Shown piece after piece: positions 43,880 to 52,527 of a DNA stretch of 64,000 nt. The stretch spans positions 1-64,000 of the forward strand of contig CAJUKE010000009.1 in the NCBI GenBank assembly GCA_910587075.1, written 5' to 3'. How positions within the stretch are numbered: position 1 is the stretch's first letter; the number at the start of each line of letters is the position of its first letter. Under the pieces are notes generated by a model. That model was given only the letters and a program-made list of their open reading frames with translations, had not been told where the DNA came from and did no database searches. A program made the position numbers and the translations under genes. This DNA comes from an uncultured Muribaculaceae bacterium (GTDB lineage Bacteria; Bacteroidota; Bacteroidia; Bacteroidales; Muribaculaceae).

Positions 43880-46510
43880 TCAGAAAGCGGCGCGGAGAGC
43901 GTGGAGAGCGTCGGCAATGCCGGCACCATCCTTACCGCCGGCCTGGGCGAAGCCGGGCTGGCCACCACCGCCACCCTTGATGGCTTTCGCGGCCTCGCGC
44001 ACGAGGGCGGAGGCATTCTTGCCGGCGGCCACGAGGTCGTTGGTGAACATCACGGTGAGCAGCGGCTTGCCGGAGGGGTCGCAGGTAGCGGCGATCATCG
44101 CGGTGTTCTCGGGGGAGATTTCGCGCACGGCGAAGGCCAGGTTCTTTACCATATCGGGCATATTGGTGCCGGAAACGGAAACGACCTTCACGCCGTTGAT
44201 TTCCTCGGCAGCGGCAACGAGCTGCTTGGCAAGGTTGCGGGTGCGCTCCTTCATCATCTCCTCGGCCTCCTGGCGGAGCTGGGCGTTCTCCTCGACATAC
44301 TTGCGTATGGCCGCGGTAACGTCGGGGGCGTTGTGAAGCAGCGAACCGACGTCGCGGAGGGTGTCGGTCATCTTGTCGATGGCGTTTTCAACGGCCTCGC
44401 CGGTAATGGCCTCGATACGGCGGATGCCGGCGGCGATGCTGCTTTCCGAAATGATTTTAATCATACCGATGTTGCCGGTGTTGGCAACGTGGGTGCCGCC
44501 GCAGAGCTCGACGGAGGTGCCGTAGCGGATCACGCGGACCTCGTCGCCGTACTTCTCGCCGAAGAGGGCCATGGCGCCCATGGCGCGGGCCTCGGCGATG
44601 GGCACGCAGCGGTGCTCGTCGAGGGGATAAGCGGCGCGCACGCGGCTGTTGGCCAGATGCTCGACCTTGCGAAGCTCCTCGGGGGTTACCTTCTGGAAGT
44701 GAGAAAAGTCGAAGCGGAGCAGTTCGGGCGACACGAACGAGCCTTTCTGCTCGACGTGGGTGCCGAGCACCTCGCGGAGCGCCTCGTGGAGGAGGTGGGT
44801 CGCGGAGTGGTTGCAAGAGGTGGCCATACGGGCCTTGGCGTCGATCGCGGCTATGAACTCGGCCGATGGATCGGCGGGGAGTTTCGAGGTGAGGTGTACC
44901 CCGATGCCGTTCTCGCGCTTTGTGTCGAAGATTTCCACCTCCTCGCCATCAGGAGCGGTGAGGGTGCCGCGGTCGCCCACCTGGCCACCCATTTCGGCGT
45001 AGAAGGGTGTGCGCGACAGAATTATCTGGTAGTACTCCTTGTTTTTCTGCTTCACGCGGCGGTAGCGGAGGATGCGGGCGGCGCAAGAGGTCTCGTCGTA
45101 GCCGACGAACTCCTGTTCACCTTCGACGAGCACCACCCAGTCGGTAGCCTCGACGGCCGCGGCCTTGCGGGCGCGGTCCTTCTGAGCTGCCATCTCGCTG
45201 TCGAAACCCTTCTGGTCGAGGGTCATACCGTTTTCGCGGAGAATGAGCTCGGTGAGGTCGAGGGGGAAGCCGTAGGTGTCGTAGAGCACGAACGCCTCCT
45301 TGCCGGTGATTTCGGTCTTACCCTCCTTGCGGGCGGCGGCGATAGCGCGCTCCAGCAGGGTAATGCCGTTGTCGAGGGTGCGGAGGAATGAGTCCTCCTC
45401 CTCCTTGGTGACCTTCATGATGAGGTCGCGCTGCGAAACGAGCTCGGGATAAGCCTCGCCCATCGACTCGATGAGGGTGTCGACCAGGCGGTAGAGGAAC
45501 GCCTCGCGGGCACCGAGGAAGGTGTAGGCGTAGCGCACGGCGCGGCGCAGAATGCGGCGGATCACATATCCGGCCTTGGCGTTGGAGGGGAGCTGGGAGT
45601 CGGCGATGGAGAAGGCGATGGTGCGCACATGGTCAGCGATTACGCGCATGGCCACATCGACCTTTTCATCCTCGCCGTATTTCTTGCCCGACAGTTCGGC
45701 GATTTTAGCGATCAGCGGAGTGAAAACGTCGGTATCGTAGTTGGAGGTTTTGCCCTGGAGAGCCATGCAGAGGCGTTCGAAGCCCATGCCGGTGTCGATA
45801 ACCTTGGCGGGGAGGGGTTCGAGCGAGTGGTCGGCCTTGCGGTTGAACTGCATGAACACCAGGTTCCATATTTCGATTACCTGGGGGTGGTCCTTGTTGA
45901 CCATCTCGGCGCCGGAAATCTTGGCGCGCTCCTCGTCGGAGCGGAGGTCGATGTGGATTTCCGAGCAGGGGCCGCAGGGACCCGTGTCGCCCATCTCCCA
46001 GAAGTTATCGTGCTTGTTGCCGTTGATTATGTGGTCCTTGGGGAGGTGCTTCTCCCAAATGGCGGCAGCCTCGTCGTCGCGGGTGAGCCCTTCGGCCTCC
46101 GAGCCCTCGAAAACGGTCGCGTAAAGGCGCTCGGGGTTCAGGCCGAGCACGTCAACGAGAAATTCCCAGGCCCAGTCGATAGCCTCGGCCTTGAAATAGT
46201 CGCCGAACGACCAGTTGCCAAGCATCTCGAACATAGTGTGGTGGTATGTGTCGTGGCCCACCTCTTCGAGGTCGTTGTGCTTGCCGGAAACGCGGAGGCA
46301 CTTCTGGCTGTCGGTTACGCGGGTCCACTTGGGGGCCTTGTTGCCAAGGATAATATCTTTGAACTGGTTCATCCCGGCGTTGGTGAACATCAGCGTCGGA
46401 TCATCTTTGATTACCATAGGGGCGGATGGCACGATCTGGTGCCCCTTCCCTTTGAAAAACTGCTTGAAAGATTCGCGGATCTCCTTGGCAGTCATCGGTT
46501 TGTTGCTCAT
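43880..46510 (-). CDS. alaS: Alanyl-tRNA synthetase
   Basis: An 876-residue class II synthetase charging tRNA-Ala and editing mischarged products. Order: catalytic domain with NAGMNQFKDIILGNKAP, tRNA-recognition domain, editing domain with zinc ligands in HSATHLLHEAL (about 566) and CGGTHVANTG (about 668), then the C-terminal oligomerisation domain (GGGGQPGFAQAGG). ATGs at 46510 and 46495 are both possible starts; a longer leader from 46555 is not family-like. The merR-type gene diverges from it across a 119-bp gap. Confidence 0.95.
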   Translation of the reverse strand: MSNKPMTAKEIRESFKQFFKGKGHQIVPSAPMVIKDDPTLMFTNAGMNQFKDIILGNKAPKWTRVTDSQKCLRVSGKHNDLEEVGHDTYHHTMFEMLGNWSFGDYFKAEAIDWAWEFLVDVLGLNPERLYATVFEGSEAEGLTRDDEAAAIWEKHLPKDHIINGNKHDNFWEMGDTGPCGPCSEIHIDLRSDEERAKISGAEMVNKDHPQVIEIWNLVFMQFNRKADHSLEPLPAKVIDTGMGFERLCMALQGKTSNYDTDVFTPLIAKIAELSGKKYGEDEKVDVAMRVIADHVRTIAFSIADSQLPSNAKAGYVIRRILRRAVRYAYTFLGAREAFLYRLVDTLIESMGEAYPELVSQRDLIMKVTKEEEDSFLRTLDNGITLLERAIAAARKEGKTEITGKEAFVLYDTYGFPLDLTELILRENGMTLDQKGFDSEMAAQKDRARKAAAVEATDWVVLVEGEQEFVGYDETSCAARILRYRRVKQKNKEYYQIILSRTPFYAEMGGQVGDRGTLTAPDGEEVEIFDTKRENGIGVHLTSKLPADPSAEFIAAIDAKARMATSCNHSATHLLHEALREVLGTHVEQKGSFVSPELLRFDFSHFQKVTPEELRKVEHLANSRVRAAYPLDEHRCVPIAEARAMGAMALFGEKYGDEVRVIRYGTSVELCGGTHVANTGNIGMIKIISESSIAAGIRRIEAITGEAVENAIDKMTDTLRDVGSLLHNAPDVTAAIRKYVEENAQLRQEAEEMMKERTRNLAKQLVAAAEEINGVKVVSVSGTNMPDMVKNLAFAVREISPENTAMIAATCDPSGKPLLTVMFTNDLVAAGKNASALVREAAKAIKGGGGGQPGFAQAGGKDGAGIADALHALRAAF

Positions 46511-46614
46511 ATAATGATGTAAGTTTATTGTTTGCCTCGAGGGGCGCCGCGCCAAACGCGGGCCGGGGTGCCAAAAAGCGCCCGTTTGAATGCGCGAAAT
46601 TACGGAAATTTAGC

Positions 46615-46622
46615 TACTTTTG
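46615..46622 (+). promoter_or_regulatory. -7 box for the MerR-type gene
   Basis: TACTTTTG, an exact TAnnTTTG, ends seven bases before the ATG at 46630. No good TTTG is seen 19 bp upstream. If used, the transcript would have almost no leader. Confidence 0.5.
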
Positions 46623-46629
46623 CAAGCAG

Positions 46630-46971
46630 ATGGCAACCGAAAACATTGACAAGAAGTATTATAAAATAAGTGAAGTCGCGGAGCTGATAGGCGTCGCGCA
46701 ATCGACGCTCCGCTTTTGGGAAACGCAGTTCCCCATGGTGTCGCCAAAACGCAACGCAAAAGGCACCCGCTTCTACACCCCGCGCGACCTCGAACGGCTG
46801 CGCATGATCCACTACCTGCTGAAAGACAAGGGGCTGCATATCGAAGCGGCCCGCGAGGCCCTGCGCACCAACCGCGAGGGGCTCGAACGCCAGGCCCGCG
46901 CCGTCGAGCGCCTCCGCTCGGTGCGCGCCTCGCTGGTCGAGATGCTCGACGCCCTCAACAAGCTCCGCTGA
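46630..46971 (+). CDS. MerR-family transcriptional regulator
   Basis: A 113-residue DNA-binding protein. Residues about 9-78 form a MerR-type winged helix (YKISEVAELIGVAQSTLRFWETQFPMVSPKRN...). The C-terminal helix (EGLERQARAVERLRSVRASLVEMLDAL) is a dimerisation coiled coil with no visible effector domain or metal-binding cysteines. Such short MerR proteins are common in Bacteroidetes and mostly uncharacterised. It diverges from alaS. The start at 46630 follows the promoter box; the earlier ATG at 46528 is upstream of the box. Confidence 0.85.
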   Translation: MATENIDKKYYKISEVAELIGVAQSTLRFWETQFPMVSPKRNAKGTRFYTPRDLERLRMIHYLLKDKGLHIEAAREALRTNREGLERQARAVERLRSVRASLVEMLDALNKLR

Positions 46972-46988
46972 TCCCCCCGCGAAACAGA

Positions 46989-47020
46989 GGGAGGCAACAC
47001 CTTGCGTGGCGTTGCCTCCC
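46989..47020 (+). terminator. Hairpin after the MerR-type gene
   Basis: A perfect 10-bp stem, GGGAGGCAAC (46989-46998) with GTTGCCTCCC (47011-47020), lies 18 bp past the stop codon. Only a weak T-rich tract follows. Confidence 0.5.
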
Positions 47021-47375
47021 CGACGTTTCAACTATTTATTTATGAGAGCCTCAGTACCTGGTATCACTACCCGGTAAAAAGGACGAGGGATGTCTCTTTG
47101 AGGGTTGTCTCCTAAATAACCTTATGTGTTGAATCTCAGTCGTTAATTATGTCCTAAGTCAGAATTATGAGGTATGAGGTAAATTAAATTGAATCGGATT
47201 ATCATCAACGCGTTAATTCATATCATAAACTCACTTATACTGACTATCCCAATGCTTTGCGGCGATTGGGCTATTGTTTTGTTTTATTACTATAACAACG
47301 CCGGGCGGCAAAAGATAAAGCGTTGGCCGCTAAAAGAGTTTAATTATTGTTTATCAAAGGCCATAATTATTAAAA

Positions 47376-47410
47376 GTCCCGACATTTTAAGTTAAATGCC
47401 GGGGCGTTTT
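47376..47410 (+). terminator. Intrinsic terminator with no clear upstream gene
   Basis: A stem of about 10-11 bp with one mismatch (CCCGACATTT against AAATGCCGGG) is followed by CGTTTTATA. It is a good plus-strand terminator, yet the only plus-strand gene upstream is the MerR gene, which has its own hairpin about 360 bp earlier. Confidence 0.55.
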
Positions 47411-47481
47411 ATATGCTTGTGTTCGAACCGCGCTTTAAAATCTCGGTGTTTTCAGTCTGACAATCATCGGTTTGCGCAAGA

Positions 47482-49413
47482 TCAGGAGCCGGGAGGCGCA
47501 ACTACGACGCGGAAGTCGGGCGTGAGAGATATTTTACCGGCGTCGGCCAGCTCGCGGAGCCGTTCGAGCATAAGGTCGCGGGGTATGGCCCCCACGCGGT
47601 TGATGTAGCTGATGGGGCGTCCCTCGGGGAGCTGAGAAACGATGTGGAGGATCACGCGGTCGGCCTCTTCGGGCGTGAGCGCCGGGGGTGGCGCCTGTCT
47701 CGCCGAGCGGCACACGTCGCACGAGCCGCATTCCCCGGCGTCATCCTCGCCGAAGTAGCGGAGCATCCCCTCGACGCGGCACTCCCCGTCGTTGAACACG
47801 AAGCGCTTCATAGCCTCGACGCGCCGCTCCATCTGGGCGCGCCGGTGCTCGTAGATTTCGACCGGGAGCAGTATGTCGGCCCGGGGCTGCCTCCGCTGCA
47901 GAAACACCACGATGGGGGTCGAGCGGCGGGGAACGTAATGGATAACACGCATACGGCTGAGGCGCAGCAGAGTCTCGTAGACCTGCCGCGGACTCACCCC
48001 GAGTCTCGCGGCGAGACTTATCTCGTCGATGTATTCGTAGTCGGCGAAAATGCCGGTGTACATCCGCAGTATGGCCTGGAGGAGGTCGTCGGCGGCGCGG
48101 TCGAGTTCGAGATCGTAGAGCGCCCGGCGGTCGACGGTCATCATAAGCCGCGACCGGGTGTTGGGGTCCTCCTCATATTCGATATACCCGGCTCGACTGA
48201 GTATGGTCAGGGCGCTTCGGGTCATAGCCGCCGAGGTCTTGAAGCGCTCGCAGTAGGCCGCCAGGTCGAACTCGCGCACGAGCCCCGCGCCCTCGCCCAT
48301 GGCGACATCAAACCAGACACACAGGTTGTGGTATGCGTCGCGTATGAACTCTTTGGGGGGGAAGGAGTCGGTGACCCTTTTCGAAAGCACGCGGCGGTCG
48401 CCCTTGGTAGCGAGCACCACGGCGAACGAGGGGAGCCCGTCGCGCCCGGCACGCCCCGCCTCCTGGTAATACTCCTCAAGCGACGAGGGGAGGTCGACGT
48501 GGACCACCACCCTGACGTCGGGCTTGTCGATGCCCATACCGAAGGCGTTGGTGGCCACCATCACGCGGGTGCGCCCACACTTCCAACTGTCCTGCCGGGC
48601 CTCCTTCTCCTCGGGGAGGAGTCCGGCATGGTAATAGTCGGCGCTCACGCCGTTGGTTTTCAGGAAATCGGCCACTTCGCGGGTGCGCTTTCTCGAACGG
48701 GTGTACACGATGGCAGTGCCCGGCACCCCGGCCAGCACGCGCAGCAGCTGCGGCTCTTTGAAGTCGCAGTGTCTGACGATGTATGAGATGTTGCCGCGGG
48801 TAAAGCTGAGGCGGAACTCGCCCCCCTCGCCCCGGAATCGGAGCGACCGCTTGATGTCGGCCACCACCTGCGGCGTGGCCGAAGCCGTGAGGGCGAGCAC
48901 CGGGGCGTCGGGAAACGAGTCGCGGAGCTCGGCGATGCGGAGGTAGGAGGGGCGGAAGTCATGGCCCCACTGCGAGATGCAGTGCGCCTCGTCGACCACG
49001 ATGAGCGCCACGGGGAGGTGCCGAAGCTGTGCCCTGAAGCGCTCGTTCTGCAGCCTCTCGGGCGAGAGGTACAGAATTTTGGCCTTGCCGAGGCGGCATT
49101 TGTCGAACGCCAGGCGGCTCTCGCGGGCCGACATACCGCTGTGGAGGTAGTAGGCTTTGATGCCCCTGCCAGCGAGATTGTCGGCCTGGTCCTTCATAAG
49201 GGATATGAGCGGGGTGACCACGATGGTCAGCCCGTCGATAGCCATCGCCGGAACCTGGAACGTGATTGACTTGCCGCCCCCGGTTGGGAGCAGCCCGAGC
49301 GTGTCGCACCCGGCGAGCACCGATTCGATGATTTCCCGCTGCATAGGGCGGAAGGAGCCGTAGCCCCAGTAGCGCCCCAGAATCGCCAGGATGTCGGGCT
49401 CGGTCAGTCGCAA
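47482..49413 (-). CDS. recQ: RecQ-family ATP-dependent DNA helicase
   Basis: A 643-residue 3'-5' helicase of DNA repair. Walker A TGGGKS lies near residues 43-48 and DEAHCISQWGHDFRPSYLRI at about 138. The second RecA-like lobe has ATNAFGMGIDKPDVRVVVH and QEAGRAGRDG. Unlike E. coli RecQ, the winged-helix-like part comes before the zinc-type cysteine cluster (CGSCDVC, about residue 565), as in other Bacteroidetes RecQ proteins, and no HRDC domain is seen. It starts with TTG and overlaps the recJ stop by ten bases. Confidence 0.9.
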   Translation of the reverse strand: MRLTEPDILAILGRYWGYGSFRPMQREIIESVLAGCDTLGLLPTGGGKSITFQVPAMAIDGLTIVVTPLISLMKDQADNLAGRGIKAYYLHSGMSARESRLAFDKCRLGKAKILYLSPERLQNERFRAQLRHLPVALIVVDEAHCISQWGHDFRPSYLRIAELRDSFPDAPVLALTASATPQVVADIKRSLRFRGEGGEFRLSFTRGNISYIVRHCDFKEPQLLRVLAGVPGTAIVYTRSRKRTREVADFLKTNGVSADYYHAGLLPEEKEARQDSWKCGRTRVMVATNAFGMGIDKPDVRVVVHVDLPSSLEEYYQEAGRAGRDGLPSFAVVLATKGDRRVLSKRVTDSFPPKEFIRDAYHNLCVWFDVAMGEGAGLVREFDLAAYCERFKTSAAMTRSALTILSRAGYIEYEEDPNTRSRLMMTVDRRALYDLELDRAADDLLQAILRMYTGIFADYEYIDEISLAARLGVSPRQVYETLLRLSRMRVIHYVPRRSTPIVVFLQRRQPRADILLPVEIYEHRRAQMERRVEAMKRFVFNDGECRVEGMLRYFGEDDAGECGSCDVCRSARQAPPPALTPEEADRVILHIVSQLPEGRPISYINRVGAIPRDLMLERLRELADAGKISLTPDFRVVVAPPGS

Positions 49414-51131
49414 AACACGATTTCCTTGATTTGGAGCTGGATCGCGCCGACGGTACCCTTGTGCTTGTTGTCCTCGATGGTGTAGCAGATGTCGAACTTG
49501 CGCCCGCTGTGGACCCCCTCGAAGAGCGGAGCCATATTGAACGCTATGCCGTTGAACACCTTGCCGCAGGTATCGTCGACCAGTTCGAGCTTAATGTGCT
49601 CAAGCTGGCGCCCGACGAGCTTGCTGGTGCCGAAATCCACCACTCCCCTGCTGCGGAACACCGGCCTCGGGTTCTTGGGCCCGAACGGTTGGAAACGGCG
49701 CAGCATAGTGATGAATTCGGGGGTAATCTCGGCGAAGCTGAGGTTGGCGTCGATGTCGAAGCTCGGGTTGAGCTGTGAGGGGAGAATGTTGGCGGCGACG
49801 TAATCCTCGAAGCGGCGACGGAACTCGGGTATGTTCTCCTCGCGGAGCGAGAGCCCCACGGCGTAGGGGTGGCCGCCGAACGTCTCCAGGATGTCGCGGG
49901 CCGACTCCACAGCCTTGTAGATGTCGAACCCCTGCACGGAGCGCGACGAGCCGGTGGCCAGCCCGTTGGAGAGGGTCAGCACCACGGCGGGCTTGTAGTA
50001 CAGCTCCGTTATGCGGGATGCCACGATGCCGATGATACCCTTGTGCCAGTCCTTGTTGAAAATCACGATGGACTTCTTTCCGGCCACCTTCCCGGGATCC
50101 TCGGCGAGGATGGCGTTGGCCTCGTCAGTGATGCGCTTGTCGAGCTCCTTGCGGTCCTTGTTGTACTGGTCGATGTTGCGGGCGCAGCGGAGCGCGTCGT
50201 TGAAGTCGCGCGACACCAGCAGCTCGACCGCCTCGCGGCCGCTCTGCATGCGTCCCGAGGCGTTGATGCGCGGGCCGATTTTGAAAATCACGTCGGAGAT
50301 GGAGATCTCCTTGCCGCTGAGGCCGCAGATGCGGATTATCGCGCGGAGGCCGAGATTCGGGTTGGCGTTGATGCGGCGCAGGCCGAAATAGGTCATCACG
50401 CGGTTCTCGCCCGTCATCGGCACGATGTCGGCAGCGATAGAGACCGCTACCAGATCGAGCATCCCTTCGAGGTCGTTCTGCGGGATGCCGTTGCTGATCG
50501 AGAAGGCCTGCATCAGCTTGTAGCCGACCCCGCACCCCGAGAGGTGCTCGAAGGGGTAGGTGCTGCCCGGCATTTTCGGGTTGAGGATGGCGGCGGCCTG
50601 CGGCAACTCGGCGTCGGGGACGTGGTGGTCGCAGATAATGAAGTCGATGCCGTGCTCACGGGCGTGGGCTACCTCTTCGTTGGCCTTGATTCCGCAATCA
50701 AGAATAATCACGAGCCTCACCCCCTGGGAGGCGAACTCGTCGATGGTTTCCGATGAGATTCCGTACCCCTCCTCGTAGCGGGTGGGTATGAAATAGTCGA
50801 TGTTGGAGTAAAAATTCCTAAGGTACTTGTAGACCAGCGCCACGGCCGTAGTGCCGTCGACGTCGTAGTCGCCGTATACCATGATTTTCTCCTTTGACCC
50901 CATGGCCTTGTTAAGCCTTTGAACAGCTTTATCCATGCCGGGCATTAGGAACGGGTCGTGAAGATTCCTCAGAGAGGGGTGGAAAAAGCGCTCAGCCTCT
51001 TCCACCGAGGAGATCTCGCGACGGACCAGCAGCTCGCTGATGGGAGGACAGTCGGCGTATCTTTTTGCCAAGGCTGCCTCGGTTTTTCGCTCTTCGGGTG
51101 TTAGGGGTAAATAATTCCATTTACCTGTCAT
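49404..51131 (-). CDS. recJ: Single-stranded-DNA-specific exonuclease RecJ
   Basis: A 575-residue 5'-3' exonuclease acting in recombination and mismatch repair. The DHH domain carries YGDYDVDGTTAVALVY, LDCGIKANEEVAHAREHG and CDHHVPDAELPQA, the metal-binding aspartates and histidines. The DHHA1 domain (GGHPYAVGLSL) and an OB-like C-terminus follow. RecJ and RecQ work together at gaps and breaks, and here their genes overlap, implying coupled translation. A perfect promoter lies 179-209 bp upstream. Confidence 0.94.
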   Translation of the reverse strand: MTGKWNYLPLTPEERKTEAALAKRYADCPPISELLVRREISSVEEAERFFHPSLRNLHDPFLMPGMDKAVQRLNKAMGSKEKIMVYGDYDVDGTTAVALVYKYLRNFYSNIDYFIPTRYEEGYGISSETIDEFASQGVRLVIILDCGIKANEEVAHAREHGIDFIICDHHVPDAELPQAAAILNPKMPGSTYPFEHLSGCGVGYKLMQAFSISNGIPQNDLEGMLDLVAVSIAADIVPMTGENRVMTYFGLRRINANPNLGLRAIIRICGLSGKEISISDVIFKIGPRINASGRMQSGREAVELLVSRDFNDALRCARNIDQYNKDRKELDKRITDEANAILAEDPGKVAGKKSIVIFNKDWHKGIIGIVASRITELYYKPAVVLTLSNGLATGSSRSVQGFDIYKAVESARDILETFGGHPYAVGLSLREENIPEFRRRFEDYVAANILPSQLNPSFDIDANLSFAEITPEFITMLRRFQPFGPKNPRPVFRSRGVVDFGTSKLVGRQLEHIKLELVDDTCGKVFNGIAFNMAPLFEGVHSGRKFDICYTIEDNKHKGTVGAIQLQIKEIVFCD

Positions 51132-51309
51132 TTATGTCGTTTTTTTTATTGCGGATGGCGGGCCGGACAGGTAGTGCCCGGCGGAGAGTGAGGAGGCGTC
51201 GGCGCGTGGCCGTCGCGGGGTGGCGGATTAAACGTTGAGCGACAAAGGTTTCCGTGTAAGCGTCGGAGAGAGACGGATGAACCTGCCGCGACATTCCGCG
51301 GTATGAGTG

Positions 51310-51340
51310 CAAATATACGAAAAAAAACGGGTTCCGCAAA
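51310..51340 (-). promoter_or_regulatory. Consensus promoter for recJ-recQ
   Basis: On the minus strand TTTG (51337-51340), exactly 19 bp, then TATATTTG (51310-51317). The leader to the recJ ATG would be about 175 nt, unusually long; nothing else is seen in the 258-bp gap. Confidence 0.65.
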
Positions 51341-51389
51341 ACGTTAAAAAAGCATAAACCGAGGAGCTGGCGCGCCCCGCGCGGCGGGG

Positions 51390-52412
51390 TCAGCGGATGC
51401 CCCTCGCGTCGAGTGCGCGGCGATAGGCGGCGGCGTTGCGGGTGTGCGCGGCGAAGTCGGCGGCGAAAGCGTGGCGCCCCGAAAAGTCGGCCTTGGCGCA
51501 CATATAAAGCCAGTCATGCTCCGGCGCGTCGAGCACAGCGTCGATGGCCCCCTTCGACGCCACGCGTATCGGGCCGGGTGGCAATCCGGCGACGCGGTAG
51601 GTGTTGTAGGGGGAGTCCTCGCGGAGCATCGCGCCGGTTACACGCCGCGCCGCGAAATCACCGCAGGCGAACTTCACCGTGGGGTCGGCCTGGAGCGGCA
51701 TACCCCGCTTCAGGCGGTTGAGATACAGCCGGGCTATGAGCGGGCGCTCGTCGGCGGCGTTGCTCTCCTCCTCGACTATCGAGGCCAGCGTAGCCACCTC
51801 GGCGGGGTTCAGCCCGAGAGCCTCGGCCTTGGCGCGGCGCTCGTCGCTCCAAAAGCGGTCGCGGTACTTGAAAAGCATCGCGGCCACCTTGGCCGGAGAG
51901 TCGGTCCAATATGCCTCGTAGGTGTCGGGCACGAACATGGCCGGAAGCTCCTCAGCGCGTCCGACCCTGCCGTCGGCGCGGGCAAGCGAGTCGGCGGCGC
52001 TCAGGAATTCCGCCGAATCGAACTCCATGCGCTCCCCCAACCGCGAAGCAAGTTGGTCCATCGTGCGGATATTGTTGAAAGTGAGCTTCACGGGGGTCTG
52101 CCTCCCCTGCCCTATCTTGCGGGCCACCCGCCAGGCCCGTTCGCCTGGCTCGATTCGGTAAGCGCCGCGTGAAACAGCCGTATTGCCGCTCCAGAGGGAG
52201 GCCACCTCGCCTCCGAAGCTGTCGCCGAGGGCACTCCTCAGCGAGTCGGCCACCTGGGTCCGCGACGCGCCGGCCGGAATCCTCACCCACGCGGCCTCAT
52301 CGCCGGGGAAACCGCTCAAAGCGCCCCTCAGCCACCACGCGCCTACCGCGGCCGCGGCCACCGCGACGGCCAACAGTACCCACAGCGGCTTTCTCTTTTT
52401 ATTCTTCGGCAT
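51390..52412 (-). CDS. mltG: Endolytic murein transglycosylase MltG
   Basis: A 340-residue membrane-anchored enzyme that cuts nascent peptidoglycan strands and sets their length. One N-terminal transmembrane segment (PLWVLLAVAVAAAAVGAWWL) precedes the YceG-like domain. The catalytic segment is ASIVEEESNAADERPLIARLYLNRL with the conserved glutamate near residue 212, and PLQADPTVKFA follows. The start at 52412 is chosen because it opens at the basic leader of the anchor and sits 24 bp from a TAACTTTG box. Confidence 0.93.
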   Translation of the reverse strand: MPKNKKRKPLWVLLAVAVAAAAVGAWWLRGALSGFPGDEAAWVRIPAGASRTQVADSLRSALGDSFGGEVASLWSGNTAVSRGAYRIEPGERAWRVARKIGQGRQTPVKLTFNNIRTMDQLASRLGERMEFDSAEFLSAADSLARADGRVGRAEELPAMFVPDTYEAYWTDSPAKVAAMLFKYRDRFWSDERRAKAEALGLNPAEVATLASIVEEESNAADERPLIARLYLNRLKRGMPLQADPTVKFACGDFAARRVTGAMLREDSPYNTYRVAGLPPGPIRVASKGAIDAVLDAPEHDWLYMCAKADFSGRHAFAADFAAHTRNAAAYRRALDARGIR

Positions 52413-52436
52413 ACACTGCTTTTTCAAAATAACCCC

Positions 52437-52444
52437 CAAAGTTA
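52437..52444 (-). promoter_or_regulatory. -7 box for mltG
   Basis: TAACTTTG on the minus strand, 24 bp before the mltG ATG, with a possible TTG 21 bp upstream. It lies between mltG and the left REP-like repeat. Confidence 0.55.
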
Positions 52445-52475
52445 GCAAATTCCCCCCAAATGACCCAAGGTTTGA

Positions 52476-52514
52476 GATTTCGGGCTTCGCCCTCACACCG
52501 AACGACAAGGCGGC
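52476..52514. repeat. REP-like repeat, left copy
   Basis: A 39-bp sequence containing the hairpin GGGCTTCGCCC. It differs at one base from 53502-53540 and is in the same orientation. It lies 13 bp past the stop of the transposase gene. Confidence 0.75.
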
Positions 52515-52527
52515 GAAAAAAAGGATT

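Larger units (their letters stand above)
46972..47481. other. Long intergenic region, 510 bp, candidate small RNA
   Basis: The left part holds a hairpin after the MerR gene. From about 47100 the sequence becomes AT-rich and ends at a hairpin plus T-run (47376-47410). A weak 68-codon frame with a TTG start (47189-47395) ends inside that hairpin. It does not look protein coding, so an RNA transcript is at least as likely. Confidence 0.5.

Noticed and set aside
47189..47395. 68-codon frame with TTG start in the AT-rich gap
   Set aside because: Weak start, no promoter, no signal of a known family, and it ends inside a terminator hairpin.
47405..47430. GTTCGAACC, similar to a tRNA T-loop
   Set aside because: The flanking bases do not form a T-stem and no acceptor or anticodon stem can be drawn.
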